DNA of 64,000 nt from GCA-2683135 sp964507445 (lineage in GTDB: Bacteria > Planctomycetota > GCA-002687715). Shown in pieces: positions 37,783 to 46,711 of the stretch (the first letter of the stretch is position 1; each line of letters starts with the position of its first letter). The stretch covers positions 62,001 to 126,000 of the forward strand of contig CAZDQF010000001.1 in NCBI GenBank assembly GCA_964507445.1, read 5' to 3'. Made by a program: the position numbers and the translations under genes. Under the pieces are notes generated by a model. The model was given only the letters and a program-made list of their open reading frames with translations. It made no database searches and was not told where the DNA came from.

Positions 37783-38688
37783 CTACTCCCAGGAGGTGTA
37801 GCGGAGGAAGGCCTGGAGGCGCTCCTCGATGTTCTCCCGATCGAGGGCGCAGAGGGCGTCCAGACCGAACCCCTCCACGGTGTGGGACGCGACGACGGTC
37901 CCGTAGGCGAGGGCCCTCTTCAGGCCGGCGAACGAGGTGTCTCCGGACTCCGCGACGGCACCGATGAACCCGGACGCGAAGGTGTCCCCGGCGCCGGTCG
38001 GGTCGAGGACGGTCTGCAGGGGGTACGCGGGCACGGCGAAGAGCTGTCCCTCATTGAGGAGGATGGCCCCGTGTTCGCCCTTCTTGACCACCAGGGTCGT
38101 CGCTCCGAGGTCGGCGATACGGCGCATGGCCGCGACGAGGTTCTGGTCTTCGCCGAGGGCGCGGGCCTCATCATCATTCATGATGACCCCGTCCACCTTG
38201 CTGATGGCCTCCAAGAGGGCCGGCTTCGAGCCTTCGATCCAGAAGTTCATGGTGTCCAGGAGCACGAAGGCGTCCGGCGCGAGCTGGTCCCGCACCCACG
38301 CCTGGGTCACCGGGTCACCGTTGGCGAGGAAGGCGAACGGGGTGTCGCGAAAGGACTCCGGGATGGTCGGTTTGAAGTCGCCGAGCACGTTGAGCTGCGT
38401 GTCGAGGGTCTCCGCCACGTCCATGCGCCCCTCGTAGCGACCGGTCCAGCGAAAGGTCTGCGCTCCTTCACGGCGCTCGAGCCCCTCCAGGTCCACACCC
38501 CTGCCGCGGAGCAGCTCCACGTGCTCTGGCGGGAAGTCCTCGCCGATGACCGCTACCAGCCGGACGTCCGTGAAGTGCTGAGCTCCGACGGAGAAGTAGC
38601 TGGCGGCGCCGCCGAGGATGGCCTCTCGGGTCCCGTGGGGGGTGCGGATGGTGTCCAGGGCCATGGAGCCGGTGACGAGGAGGGACAT
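37783..38688 (-). CDS. PfkB-family sugar or nucleoside kinase
   Basis: 301 residues. GGAASYFSVGAQ at the N-terminus binds substrate, and the PfkB signature DPTGAGDTFASGF with catalytic Asp lies near residue 225-237. The family phosphorylates sugars such as ribose, adenosine or fructose-6-phosphate; the residues do not tell which. A good GGAG is 8 nt before the ATG. It is 19 bp downstream of the UPF0104 membrane-protein gene. Confidence 0.87.
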   Translation of the reverse strand: MSLLVTGSMALDTIRTPHGTREAILGGAASYFSVGAQHFTDVRLVAVIGEDFPPEHVELLRGRGVDLEGLERREGAQTFRWTGRYEGRMDVAETLDTQLNVLGDFKPTIPESFRDTPFAFLANGDPVTQAWVRDQLAPDAFVLLDTMNFWIEGSKPALLEAISKVDGVIMNDDEARALGEDQNLVAAMRRIADLGATTLVVKKGEHGAILLNEGQLFAVPAYPLQTVLDPTGAGDTFASGFIGAVAESGDTSFAGLKRALAYGTVVASHTVEGFGLDALCALDRENIEERLQAFLRYTSWE

Positions 38689-38707
38689 GGGGGTTCTCCG
38701 ATGAAGA

Positions 38708-40057
38708 TCAGGGGCGATCCGGTTCGAGGGTGCGGGCCTGCTTGACGGCCTCCCGCGCGTCCTGCCGTCCCAGCACGAGGAAGATACCCCCGAGGAGGCT
38801 CCAGAGGAGCATGGAGAGGCGATGAAGCACGCTCAGCCCGACGCTGAGAGACAGGTTCTGGATGCCGACGCTCCGGAAGAAATAGCCGAAGGCGAACTCA
38901 CCCACGCCCCAGCCGCCCGGGAGCAGGGGGACGGCGGCGACGATCATGATGATGGGGACCACCACCATGTACGTGAGGATCTCCGGCGCCTGCAGTCCAC
39001 CCGCTTCATCCACGCCGAGGCCGACCCCGAGGCAGTAGACGCTCGCGATGTTGAAGATGTGGGCGATGACGGACAGGCCGACGCAGGCCGCCATCTTCTT
39101 GTGCTTGCTCCGGTAGAGCATGAAGGCGTCGTCCAGCCGTTGCAGCGCGTCCGCAGCGGGGAGGCGCTTCAGCAGGCGGTCGATGCGGAGAGCGCGACGG
39201 ACCCGCCTCGAGAGGAACAGGCAGATCATGGCTCCCGCGAACGCCAGCATGAGGAACACCCACTGGGCGATGGTCCCGTAGGTGTCCAGGGCGAAGAGCA
39301 GCACGACGGCGGCGATGGCGGCCAGGACCAGCAGCCCGATGACCCGGTCCACGATCACCGTGCTGACGGCGTCCGGCCCCCTCCCCTTGTGGGCGCGGGC
39401 GATCATCACCGCCTTGACAACGTCTCCGCCGGTCATCCCGGGGACCACGTTGTTGAAGAAGAAGCCGATGAAGGTGAGCCGCATGGCCTCGAAGAACCCC
39501 ACCTGGATGGACTGGGCCCGCAGCAGGATCTGCCAGCGCTTGATGCCGCAGAGGTACATGCCGAGGATGCAGGCCATGGCGAGGACGTAGTTGATGGCCT
39601 TGATGCGCCCGTAGATGGTCGCCAGCCCCTCCCTGATCTCCAGGGACTGCTCCGTCCAGCCGTCCTGCTCACCGATGTCCTCGACGCGGACGTCGTCCAG
39701 CGGGACCTCCACGACCCCATCATCGGACCGGAGGCTGAGGGCGCCTTCCAGGGTGAGCTGTTGCCCGACCTGGCCCTCCACGCGCCACTCCTCACCGCGG
39801 CGGAAGAACGGGGTGATGCCGTCCCGCAGTGAGAACCGACGTGGCTCAGCCTCGCCGTCGATGGACAGGAGAAGGGCGCCGTCGAACTGCAGCCCGCGCC
39901 CGGTCCGTTCTCCTCCGTCCTTCATGACGACCCGGTCGTCGATGCTGAGCTTGCTGGCGATGACCCACAGGATGGCGCCCCCCACCAGCAGCTTGATGAG
40001 GGTGACCAGGTGCCGGTTCCGGACCGGACCTCCGTCAGCGTCCGGTTGGAGGCTCAT
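38708..40057 (-). CDS. UPF0104/flippase-like membrane protein with an inserted soluble domain
   Basis: 449 residues. One helix at about 17-36, then a soluble beta-type region at 40-150, then about seven to eight more helices with family signatures FFNNVVPGMTGGDVVKA, SKHKKMAACVGLSVIAH and LLPGGWGVGEFAFGYFF. Relatives (lysylphosphatidylglycerol synthase transmembrane family, GtrA-independent flippase-like proteins) move lipids. The 110-residue insertion after helix 1 contains DGGERTGRGL and two similar VRVEDIGEQ/EGALSLRSDD strands and is not usual for the family. The start overlaps the stop of the DUF366 gene (ATGA). Confidence 0.82.
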   Translation of the reverse strand: MSLQPDADGGPVRNRHLVTLIKLLVGGAILWVIASKLSIDDRVVMKDGGERTGRGLQFDGALLLSIDGEAEPRRFSLRDGITPFFRRGEEWRVEGQVGQQLTLEGALSLRSDDGVVEVPLDDVRVEDIGEQDGWTEQSLEIREGLATIYGRIKAINYVLAMACILGMYLCGIKRWQILLRAQSIQVGFFEAMRLTFIGFFFNNVVPGMTGGDVVKAVMIARAHKGRGPDAVSTVIVDRVIGLLVLAAIAAVVLLFALDTYGTIAQWVFLMLAFAGAMICLFLSRRVRRALRIDRLLKRLPAADALQRLDDAFMLYRSKHKKMAACVGLSVIAHIFNIASVYCLGVGLGVDEAGGLQAPEILTYMVVVPIIMIVAAVPLLPGGWGVGEFAFGYFFRSVGIQNLSLSVGLSVLHRLSMLLWSLLGGIFLVLGRQDAREAVKQARTLEPDRP

Positions 40058-40629
40058 CTGGGCTCCACCTTGCTGGCGGCGCCCCTCATCCCGGCCAGTT
40101 CTCCATCCAGAGCCTCGAGGACATGGCTCGCGAATGCGTCGACTTGGATCCCGAGGGGGTCCAGGGCTGCGGTGGGGACCGGGGTGTTCCGGTCGTCGAC
40201 GTTCACGCCCAGGTGGATGAGGCCGGAGACCGCGGAGACGGTGGCGATGCTCACGGTGAGCTTGCCGTCATCCACGAACACGTCGTCACCGGCGCGCCGG
40301 ACCTTGGGCGTTCGGGCTGGGGGCACGGACCCGCGGACGGCGTCCGCGACGCACGCCGCGAGGAGACGTTGGAGCGCGACCATCTGCCCCAGGGGCCACC
40401 CAAAGAGCTCGACGAGCACGTGCAGCATGTCGTCGGAACGGATGAACAGCCCAGCCTCACGGTCCTCCAGGTCGACCAGGTGTTCACCGGTCACGTGGCA
40501 TGCGCCGCGGAAGACGACCGCCGCGTCTCCCTTGAGTCCGAAGTGATGGCGTATGAAGTGGGGTCGGAGCTGGGTGCCGTCGTAGTCGAGCCTCGGCTCG
40601 AGCGACACCAGCGTGTTGACGGCGCTCAT
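40054..40629 (-). CDS. DUF366-family protein
   Basis: 191 residues resembling DUF366: SLEPRLDYDGTQLRPHFI at the start, GDAAVVFRGACHVTGEHLVDLED, IRSDDMLHVLVELFG and DDGKLTVSIATVSAVSGLIHLGVN. The family is known mainly from archaea and some bacteria, with no known reaction. Both ends overlap neighbours as ATGA, so expression is tightly tied to the lipoprotein upstream and the membrane protein downstream. Confidence 0.8.
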   Translation of the reverse strand: MSAVNTLVSLEPRLDYDGTQLRPHFIRHHFGLKGDAAVVFRGACHVTGEHLVDLEDREAGLFIRSDDMLHVLVELFGWPLGQMVALQRLLAACVADAVRGSVPPARTPKVRRAGDDVFVDDGKLTVSIATVSAVSGLIHLGVNVDDRNTPVPTAALDPLGIQVDAFASHVLEALDGELAGMRGAASKVEPR

Positions 40630-41714
40630 GGCCAGCGGATCTTGCCTTCCCGTTCCCACCAGACGTTCCAGGCTGTGGGGTCCTCTCCCAGGTCCTTGCC
40701 CGCGAATTCGGACAGGACCTGCCGTGCCGTCAGGGATACGGCTCGATCTCGGTCCGACGCCGCCAGCACGCAGAGCTGGATGGAGGTGGAGGTCGGGTAC
40801 CACCGCAGCGCCTTGAGGAACTGGACCTTGGTGTTCGTGTCGGTCTCGCGGGCGTAGGCAAAGGAGAGCGCGGGGCCGAAGGCGGGGTCCAGCACCTGCG
40901 CGGCGCTCCGCGCCGCCTCTGAACGCACCACAGGGGAGAACCGGTCCAGCAGGGCGTCCCGGATGGCGTAGGTGATCACCTGTCTGGCAAGCCGGGACAG
41001 GGTGAGGCGCATCTCCTCCTCCAGGTCCGGAAACTCGACGGACACCAAGGTGGTGGCCAGGTAACCGAGGACGGCGCCGCTGCTCCGCGCCGATCTGTAC
41101 TTGAGGTACTTGAGCTCGCTCAGCGCGGGACGGGCTTCGGCCTGGGCCTTGGCGATGAAGGCGGCGCTGCTCTTGTCCCACCAGTCCTCCCAGACGCCCA
41201 CGTCCTGGGGGAGCTCCTGACCGGTGAGCTTGCGGAGGGTGAACCAGTTCTCCTCCGCCACCACCTTGTCCGGGCTGGACATCCCCGCGATGTGCTGCGC
41301 GGCGCCAAGAGGCTTGATGGCCTCATCGAATCGGTTGATGGCATCCGTAGCGATGGACTCCATCCGCGGCTTGTCATCGTAGGGCTCGACGACGGCGGGG
41401 ATGGGGTAGCGGAGGGCGATGTGGGTCAGGGCCGCGAGGGCGTCGCATCGAAGGAGCACGGACTTGTTGTTGGCTCCCACCAGGCCCGCGTAGTAGATCG
41501 CCCGACCCATCTGGGAGAGGGTGAGGGTCGGCTGCTCCATGATGCCGGCGAAGCCCTCGTGAATGAGGACGTCGGCGTCGTAGACATCAAGCGAAGACTC
41601 GCCCTTTCGAGAGCCTTGTGCGGCGACAGCGAGATCCCCGAGGTAGTCCTCGGTGTTCTTGCAGCCACAGTTCAGCAGCAGGAAACTCAGAAGCAGGGTG
41701 CGGACGCGTCCCAT
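40626..41714 (-). CDS. HEAT-like lipoprotein
   Basis: 362 residues. A 16-18 residue hydrophobic leader ends in NCGC, a poor but possible lipobox (cysteine at about 17-19). The rest is alpha-helical with repeat-like pieces (LLRCDALAALTHIA, VVRSEAARSAAQVLD, DRDRAVSLTARQVLSEFA) resembling HEAT or PBS-lyase repeats, and WEDWWDKS and WNVWWERE patches seen in planctomycete relatives. No catalytic residue found. GGGAGGGG lies 7 nt before ATG 41714. Confidence 0.72.
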   Translation of the reverse strand: MGRVRTLLLSFLLLNCGCKNTEDYLGDLAVAAQGSRKGESSLDVYDADVLIHEGFAGIMEQPTLTLSQMGRAIYYAGLVGANNKSVLLRCDALAALTHIALRYPIPAVVEPYDDKPRMESIATDAINRFDEAIKPLGAAQHIAGMSSPDKVVAEENWFTLRKLTGQELPQDVGVWEDWWDKSSAAFIAKAQAEARPALSELKYLKYRSARSSGAVLGYLATTLVSVEFPDLEEEMRLTLSRLARQVITYAIRDALLDRFSPVVRSEAARSAAQVLDPAFGPALSFAYARETDTNTKVQFLKALRWYPTSTSIQLCVLAASDRDRAVSLTARQVLSEFAGKDLGEDPTAWNVWWEREGKIRWP

Positions 41715-41812
41715 CAAAAGCCCCTCCCAGTGTTTGGGATGCTATCGGGGCAGCAGCGGAGTGGCAACCGGACGCCGCCATCCTGGCCGGGTGGCGGCGT
41801 TCGGAGGACGGA

Positions 41813-42748
41813 TCAGAAGGTGATCGCCACCACGTCAGACCACACCACCTCGTTGGTGGACGGGTTGACAGCGACGCTGACGACCTCCACATGGAGCCCG
41901 GGGGTGATGGTGCCCGGGCCTCCGGAGAAGGACCAGGACCCGGCGGCGTCGAGGAAGTTGTGGAAGATGCTGCCCGTCGGCGAGGCGATCTGGGGCAGCG
42001 CATCCAGGCCGATGCCGAACAGGGGGCCCGAGCCGTTGGGGGTCAAGTCCTGGAAGGACACCAGGTTCCAGAACTCCGCCCCGGCGAGGGTGGGCATGGT
42101 GGCGACGCTGGCGTTGATGTCGCCGTTGCCAGAGCTGGTGATGAGCAGGGAGACCGGCGGCGGGGGCGGCGGGGTCGCGGTCTGGCCCGGGTTGTCGTTG
42201 CAGGGCGTGGCGTTGGAGTTGGTGGTCCAGTCTGCCGCGCTGTCCGTGTCCACGTCCGTCAGGCGAGAGCAGGCGTTGCCCGTGGTGTTGAAGCTGCCGC
42301 TCCAGGAGAGGCCCGCGGGCAGGCTGGGGGCGCCGCCGGCGCCGCCGCTGTCATTTCGATAGACGTAGTCGATGGCCTGGTTCGAGGCGTTGCGCAGGAT
42401 GAGGATGATGTTGCGGCTGCTCGTCCAGTTGTAGTTGTAGCCCGTACGCACGCCGCAGGGGAACGTCGCCGCGGGAGCCCCGGCGTTCCCGTTCTCTTCC
42501 AGCACGAACTCGCCTCGTGGTGGCAGCATGACGTTCGCTGGCAGCGTGTAGGAGCCTTCGAAGGACGGCGTCCCGCCGTTGGATTGGTAGCTCTCCACCG
42601 TGTAGCCGCCGACGTTCACCGTGTTGGTGGTGGAGAGGTTGCGTAGCTCGACGAAGTCCGGGGTCCCGGCGTTGAACTCGTTGATGACGACTTGACCCGA
42701 CAACGGAGCCGTGAGCAGACAAAGGGCAAGGATCTTGTTCAGGTGCAT
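41813..42748 (-). CDS. Secreted lamin-tail-domain protein
   Basis: 311 residues with a signal peptide (about 1-19). Residues 20-150 carry the lamin-tail pattern VVINEFNAGTPDFVELRN and GGYTVESYQ with an immunoglobulin-like fold. A poly-Pro spacer (TPPPPPPV) leads to a C-terminal beta-rich domain near 205-311 that could anchor or sort the protein, as in other secreted planctomycete proteins. GGGAG lies before the ATG. The gene is 93 bp downstream of eboA and on the same strand, but probably has its own role. Confidence 0.78.
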   Translation of the reverse strand: MHLNKILALCLLTAPLSGQVVINEFNAGTPDFVELRNLSTTNTVNVGGYTVESYQSNGGTPSFEGSYTLPANVMLPPRGEFVLEENGNAGAPAATFPCGVRTGYNYNWTSSRNIILILRNASNQAIDYVYRNDSGGAGGAPSLPAGLSWSGSFNTTGNACSRLTDVDTDSAADWTTNSNATPCNDNPGQTATPPPPPPVSLLITSSGNGDINASVATMPTLAGAEFWNLVSFQDLTPNGSGPLFGIGLDALPQIASPTGSIFHNFLDAAGSWSFSGGPGTITPGLHVEVVSVAVNPSTNEVVWSDVVAITF

Positions 42749-42841
42749 GGATCACTCCCGACAAACGGGGAAACCAGTCCGGTGTTGGGTGAAGGCAAAC
42801 CGACCGCGCCCATGGTACGGGTTCGCGCCCGGCAAAGTCCA

Positions 42842-43585
42842 CTATAGAGACTGGAGCAGTTCATTCAGGGCAGCGCGTAGGGTCGGGTCCTCCTCGGATC
42901 CGGCCCGCTCCCGGAGGGACTCGGGGGCCAGGGCGCACAGAGGCCCCGTGTCCGGCCAGACATCGCGGCCCGCCGCCTGACGCTCGCTCATGAAGTCGAA
43001 GAGGGTCAGGGAGAGCTCGGGGTTCCCTCGGTCGGCCCAACCCTGGAGGCGTTCTTTCGGTTCTCCCAGGAACGCGCACTTGAGCACCACCCGGTTGTAG
43101 GCCGCGTCGGAGAGGAGCCTGGTCGCCAGGTCCGAGTCCAGGTTACCGGCGGCGAAGAGGACCTCATCGTTGGTCCTGTGGGCTTCCTCCATGAGCCGGA
43201 CGACGTGGTCTCCCGGCGAGAGGAAGGGCAGCGCCCTCAAGACCATGCGCCGCTCTTCGGCGTCTCCCTGGAAGTAGAGGGTCTCGATCCGCGTCTCGGG
43301 GTCCGGGAGGTGGATGAGGAGGTCGGCGGCGACGAGGTCACAAGCGCGCAGGGCGCCCAGGTCGACGCTCGCCTCCCCCGCTCGGGCGAGCTCTGGAGCC
43401 AGGTAGTCACGACCCGCCTTGCGGGGCAAGGCGGCGAGGTGGACCTCGAGGAAGGACGGCCCCTCCCGTTCCAGGCGATCCAGGAATTCGCCGCGGACGT
43501 CCAGGGTGCTCACCGGAACGGCGGCGACCAGGAGGTCCTCCAGGAGCTTGTGGGGATCAGAGGGTCTCACGGTCCCAATCTCCAT
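42842..43585 (-). CDS. eboA: EboA-like protein
   Basis: 247 residues. The pattern LYFQGDAEERRMVLRALPFL, EEAHRTNDEVLFAAGNLD, AYNRVVLKCAFLGEP and TLFDFMSERQAAGRDVWP matches EboA of the ebo (edge/eustigmatophyte bacterial operon) cluster as I recall it. EboA is an all-helical protein of unknown reaction. The start is uncertain: ATG 43585 overlaps eboB by 29 nt and GTG 43570 by 14 nt. eboC, eboD, eboE and eboF are absent from the window. Confidence 0.78.
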   Translation of the reverse strand: MEIGTVRPSDPHKLLEDLLVAAVPVSTLDVRGEFLDRLEREGPSFLEVHLAALPRKAGRDYLAPELARAGEASVDLGALRACDLVAADLLIHLPDPETRIETLYFQGDAEERRMVLRALPFLSPGDHVVRLMEEAHRTNDEVLFAAGNLDSDLATRLLSDAAYNRVVLKCAFLGEPKERLQGWADRGNPELSLTLFDFMSERQAAGRDVWPDTGPLCALAPESLRERAGSEEDPTLRAALNELLQSL

Positions 43586-44459
43586 CCGGGTTCTGTCCGC
43601 GGAGCACGGAGTTGCCGTCGAGGGTCTGGTTGCGGTCCTGGTCCGGGGGCTGCAGCCACTCGGCCTCCGAACCCCGACCGTCGCGGCCGAAGAAGTTGAC
43701 CGGGTTCTTCCAGACCATGGTGTCGATGGACTCCTCATCCGTGCCGGCTTCCCGGCACAGGGCGACGGTCTTGGGGACGGAGAGGGGGTCGCTGACTCCC
43801 CAGTCACAGGCGCTGTTGATGATGACCCTCTCGACACCGTATTCCCTGACGATCTCCACCATCCGCTCCGGAGACATCTTGGTGAAGGGATAGATCGAGA
43901 AACCCTGCCAGCACCCGGTGTCCCGCGTGATCTTGATGGTCTCCTCGTTGCCGTGGTCGAGGAGGACGCGATCCATGTCGATGCCGGATGCCTGGACGAT
44001 CTCCACGCACCGGATGAACCCCTGGCGTTTGTTGCGGTGCGGAGTGTGCACCAGGATCGGGAGATCGTGGGCCATGGCGAGCTCGATCTGGGCTTCGAAG
44101 AAGCGCTCCTCGGTCTCGGTCATGTCGTCCAGCCCGATCTCTCCCACGCCGACCACGCTGTTCTTCTCCAGGTACCGGGGCAGGATCTCCAGCACGGCGT
44201 CGTTGACGCGGGGGTCGTTGGCCTCTCGCGGATTGAGAGCCATGGTGCAGACATGGTGGATCCCGAACTGAGACGCGCGGAACCGCTCCCAGCCCAGCAG
44301 GGTGTCGAAGTAATCGATGAAGGACCCGAGCTGGGTCCGGGGCTGCCCCAGCCAGAACGCCGGCTCGAGGACGACCTTGATCCCGGACGCGGCCATCCGT
44401 TGATAGTCATCGGTGACCCTGGAGAACATGTGCGCGTGGGGTTCGAAGATCCTGGTCAT
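43557..44459 (-). CDS. eboB: TatD-like metal-dependent hydrolase, EboB type
   Basis: 300 residues, amidohydrolase/TatD barrel. Metal ligands visible are H8-x-H10 (EPHAHMF), E in GVGEIGLDD, H in LVHTPHRN, H in LLDHGNEE, and D in ACDWGVSD. TatD proteins are 3'-5' nucleases or, in ebo clusters, hydrolases for an unknown glycan- or quinone-like product. The pairing with eboA gives the assignment. The ATG overlaps the LON-domain gene stop (ATGA). Confidence 0.85.
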   Translation of the reverse strand: MTRIFEPHAHMFSRVTDDYQRMAASGIKVVLEPAFWLGQPRTQLGSFIDYFDTLLGWERFRASQFGIHHVCTMALNPREANDPRVNDAVLEILPRYLEKNSVVGVGEIGLDDMTETEERFFEAQIELAMAHDLPILVHTPHRNKRQGFIRCVEIVQASGIDMDRVLLDHGNEETIKITRDTGCWQGFSIYPFTKMSPERMVEIVREYGVERVIINSACDWGVSDPLSVPKTVALCREAGTDEESIDTMVWKNPVNFFGRDGRGSEAEWLQPPDQDRNQTLDGNSVLRGQNPDGDWDRETL

Positions 44460-45160
44460 GGAGATTCCCTTTCGTCCTCCGCGGTGTCGCCGGACGTCTT
44501 GGCGATCAACGCACGCCGCATGTCCTCGACCTCCGCGATCAGCCGCCGTGCGCGGCTGTCCGTGCCTGAGAGCTCGAGCAACGCCTGCCGGGTCCGCGCG
44601 TCCGCGATGAGGACGGTGCAGAGGGTGTTCACCAGCGGGGTGAACGTGGTCGTGGTGCTCGTCAGGAGCTGCTCGATGGGATCACGGGAGTCATGGGGCA
44701 CGGAGACCTCCATGAGCGCCCGAACACTGGCGGCGAGGCGTTCGCTCAGCGTAGAGACTTCGTCCTCGTCCGTGTCGTCGTCCTGGAGGATGGCTACTCG
44801 CGCGGTCCGATACTCTCCAGGGGCCAGCTCCTCCAGCAGCTGGGCGCGGAACACGCCGGCGACCTCGATGTGGCTGGTCCCGTCCTCATGGGTGACATAG
44901 TCGGCCACGTGTCCGACTCCGAACACCCTCGTGATGGGCGGCGTCTGCGCCATGGCTGACTCGAACCCCGGGAGCACCTGTGGGATGCCGATGTAGCCGG
45001 ACCCGTCCAGGACGTCCGAGAGCATGGTCCGGTACCGAGGCTCGAAGACATAGAACGGCAGCTTGACCGCCGGGAAGAGCACCGTTCGGGGCAGCGGAAA
45101 CAGCGGGACGGTCAACGCCTCGGGCGTCGCCTGCTGGTCTTCTGTGGGGGGCCAGGTCAT
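44456..45160 (-). CDS. LON substrate-binding-domain protein
   Basis: 234 residues. The N-terminal 190 residues form the LON N-domain: PLFPLPRTVLFPAVKLPFYVFEPRYRTMLSDVL, then GFESAMAQTPPITRVFGVGHVADY, followed by coiled helical residues. No ATPase or protease follows, so it is a stand-alone LON-N protein that may deliver substrates or act as a folding/antitoxin-like scaffold. TACCAT 12 nt upstream of the ATG may be a -10, giving a very short leader. Overlap with eboB suggests they work together. Confidence 0.8.
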   Translation of the reverse strand: MTWPPTEDQQATPEALTVPLFPLPRTVLFPAVKLPFYVFEPRYRTMLSDVLDGSGYIGIPQVLPGFESAMAQTPPITRVFGVGHVADYVTHEDGTSHIEVAGVFRAQLLEELAPGEYRTARVAILQDDDTDEDEVSTLSERLAASVRALMEVSVPHDSRDPIEQLLTSTTTTFTPLVNTLCTVLIADARTRQALLELSGTDSRARRLIAEVEDMRRALIAKTSGDTAEDERESP

Positions 45161-45216
45161 GGGAGTCTGCAATGGTAGCAGAGTCGGTAGGCGGTTCCGT
45201 ATGCCCTGTCGGGTCC

Positions 45217-46701
45217 TCAGGACCCGATTCGTTGTTGGAGGAACCTGGTGAGGAGCCGGACTCCGAAGCCGGTGGCCCCGGCGCCGCGGTTGTAGATCCG
45301 GGTGGGGTCGTCCCACGCGGTCCCCGCGATGTCCAGGTGGACCCAGGGTCGTTCGTTCGTGAAGTGCTGGAGGAACTGGCCTGCGGTGACGGTGCCCGCG
45401 TAGCGCCCGCCGATGTTGTGGAGGTCGGCGGAGCGGCCCTTCATCTGGGCGTCGTAGTCGGCGTCCAGGGGCAGCTGCCACACACGCTCGTGGGTCCCGA
45501 CCCCGGAGCACCGCAGCTGCGCCATGGCCGCCTCATCGCTCCCCATCATGCCGGCCATGTGCTTCCCGAGAGCGACCAGGACGGCGCCCGTCAGGGTCGC
45601 CAGATCGATGATGAGGTCCGGCTTGTACCGCTGCGCGTAACAGAGCGCGTCCGCCAGGATCAGCCGCCCCTCCGCGTCGGTGTTCAAGACCTCTATGGTC
45701 TTGCCGTTCATGGCGGTGACGATGTCGCCGGGCTTGGTGGCCTTGCCGCCGGGCATGTTCTCGCTGGACGGGACGATCCCGACCACGTGGAGGGGCAGCT
45801 TGAGGCGCGCGATGGCCTCCATGGCCCCGATGACCGCGGCGCCGCCGCACATGTCGTAGCGCATCTTGTCCATGTCGGCGGACGGCTTGATGGAGATGCC
45901 CCCCGTGTCGAAGGTGAGCCCCTTCCCCACCAGGCAGACGGTCTCCCGCTGACGGGACTTCTTGCCGTGCTCGAGGATGATGAGCTTGGCTGGCTCAGGC
46001 CCTCCCTGGGAGACGGAGAGCAGGGACCCCATCCCGAGGTCCGCCATCTGCTTCTCGGTCAGGACCCGGGCCTTCAGCCCCACCTCCTTGGCCATGGAGC
46101 GGGCCGCTGAAGCGAGGTTCGTGGGGGTCATGTGATTACCCGGGGTGTTGCCGAGGTCCCGGGCGTTGTTGGCGGCCGCGGCCACCACGTCACCGACCTT
46201 GGCGCCGCGCCGAGCGGCGGCGGACCTGGCGGCGCTGACCAGCAACCGCAGAGAGGTCGCCTTGCTCTTCTTGGCGTCCGACTTGAAGCGGGTGAACTTG
46301 TAGGAGGCGAGCCTCCAGCCGACCACCGCGGCCTCCGCGGCGGTGGCTACGTCTCCCGGCACCGCCTGCAGCGCCACGGCGGCGGAGCGAGGCCTGGCCA
46401 CGGCCTTGCAAGCCGCGGCGAGGGCTCTGCGGACGCACTCCTCGGTGACGTCGTCCTTGGGGCCCAGCCCGCACAGGATGACCCGCTTGGCAGGCAGCGC
46501 GGTCGTGGGGATGAGGGTCCTCAGCTCCTGGACCTTGCCGCTGAAGGCGCCGGCCTGGAGGGCGGCGGTGATCTGTCCGCCGAGGGCCTTGTCGAGCTTC
46601 CCGTGCGGCACCTTGGCCCCCTTCTTCCACTGGGGCATGGGGACCACCAGCACCTCCGCGTTGCATCGCTCCACGGCCGCGGTCTCGATCCTCACCGACA
46701 T
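45217..46701 (-). CDS. pepA: Leucyl aminopeptidase (M17 family)
   Basis: 494 residues. The M17 core is complete: GLTFDTGGISIKP with the first metal residues, KMRYDMCGGAAVIGAM, and NTDAEGRLILADAL with the catalytic centre. It hydrolyses N-terminal amino acids from peptides in the cytosol, using two metal ions. PepA in other bacteria also binds DNA for recombination; the N-terminal domain here is present but without an obvious signature for that. 56 bp lie between it and the LON-domain gene. Confidence 0.93.
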   Translation of the reverse strand: MSVRIETAAVERCNAEVLVVPMPQWKKGAKVPHGKLDKALGGQITAALQAGAFSGKVQELRTLIPTTALPAKRVILCGLGPKDDVTEECVRRALAAACKAVARPRSAAVALQAVPGDVATAAEAAVVGWRLASYKFTRFKSDAKKSKATSLRLLVSAARSAAARRGAKVGDVVAAAANNARDLGNTPGNHMTPTNLASAARSMAKEVGLKARVLTEKQMADLGMGSLLSVSQGGPEPAKLIILEHGKKSRQRETVCLVGKGLTFDTGGISIKPSADMDKMRYDMCGGAAVIGAMEAIARLKLPLHVVGIVPSSENMPGGKATKPGDIVTAMNGKTIEVLNTDAEGRLILADALCYAQRYKPDLIIDLATLTGAVLVALGKHMAGMMGSDEAAMAQLRCSGVGTHERVWQLPLDADYDAQMKGRSADLHNIGGRYAGTVTAGQFLQHFTNERPWVHLDIAGTAWDDPTRIYNRGAGATGFGVRLLTRFLQQRIGS

Positions 46702-46711
46702 GCTTCCCTCC

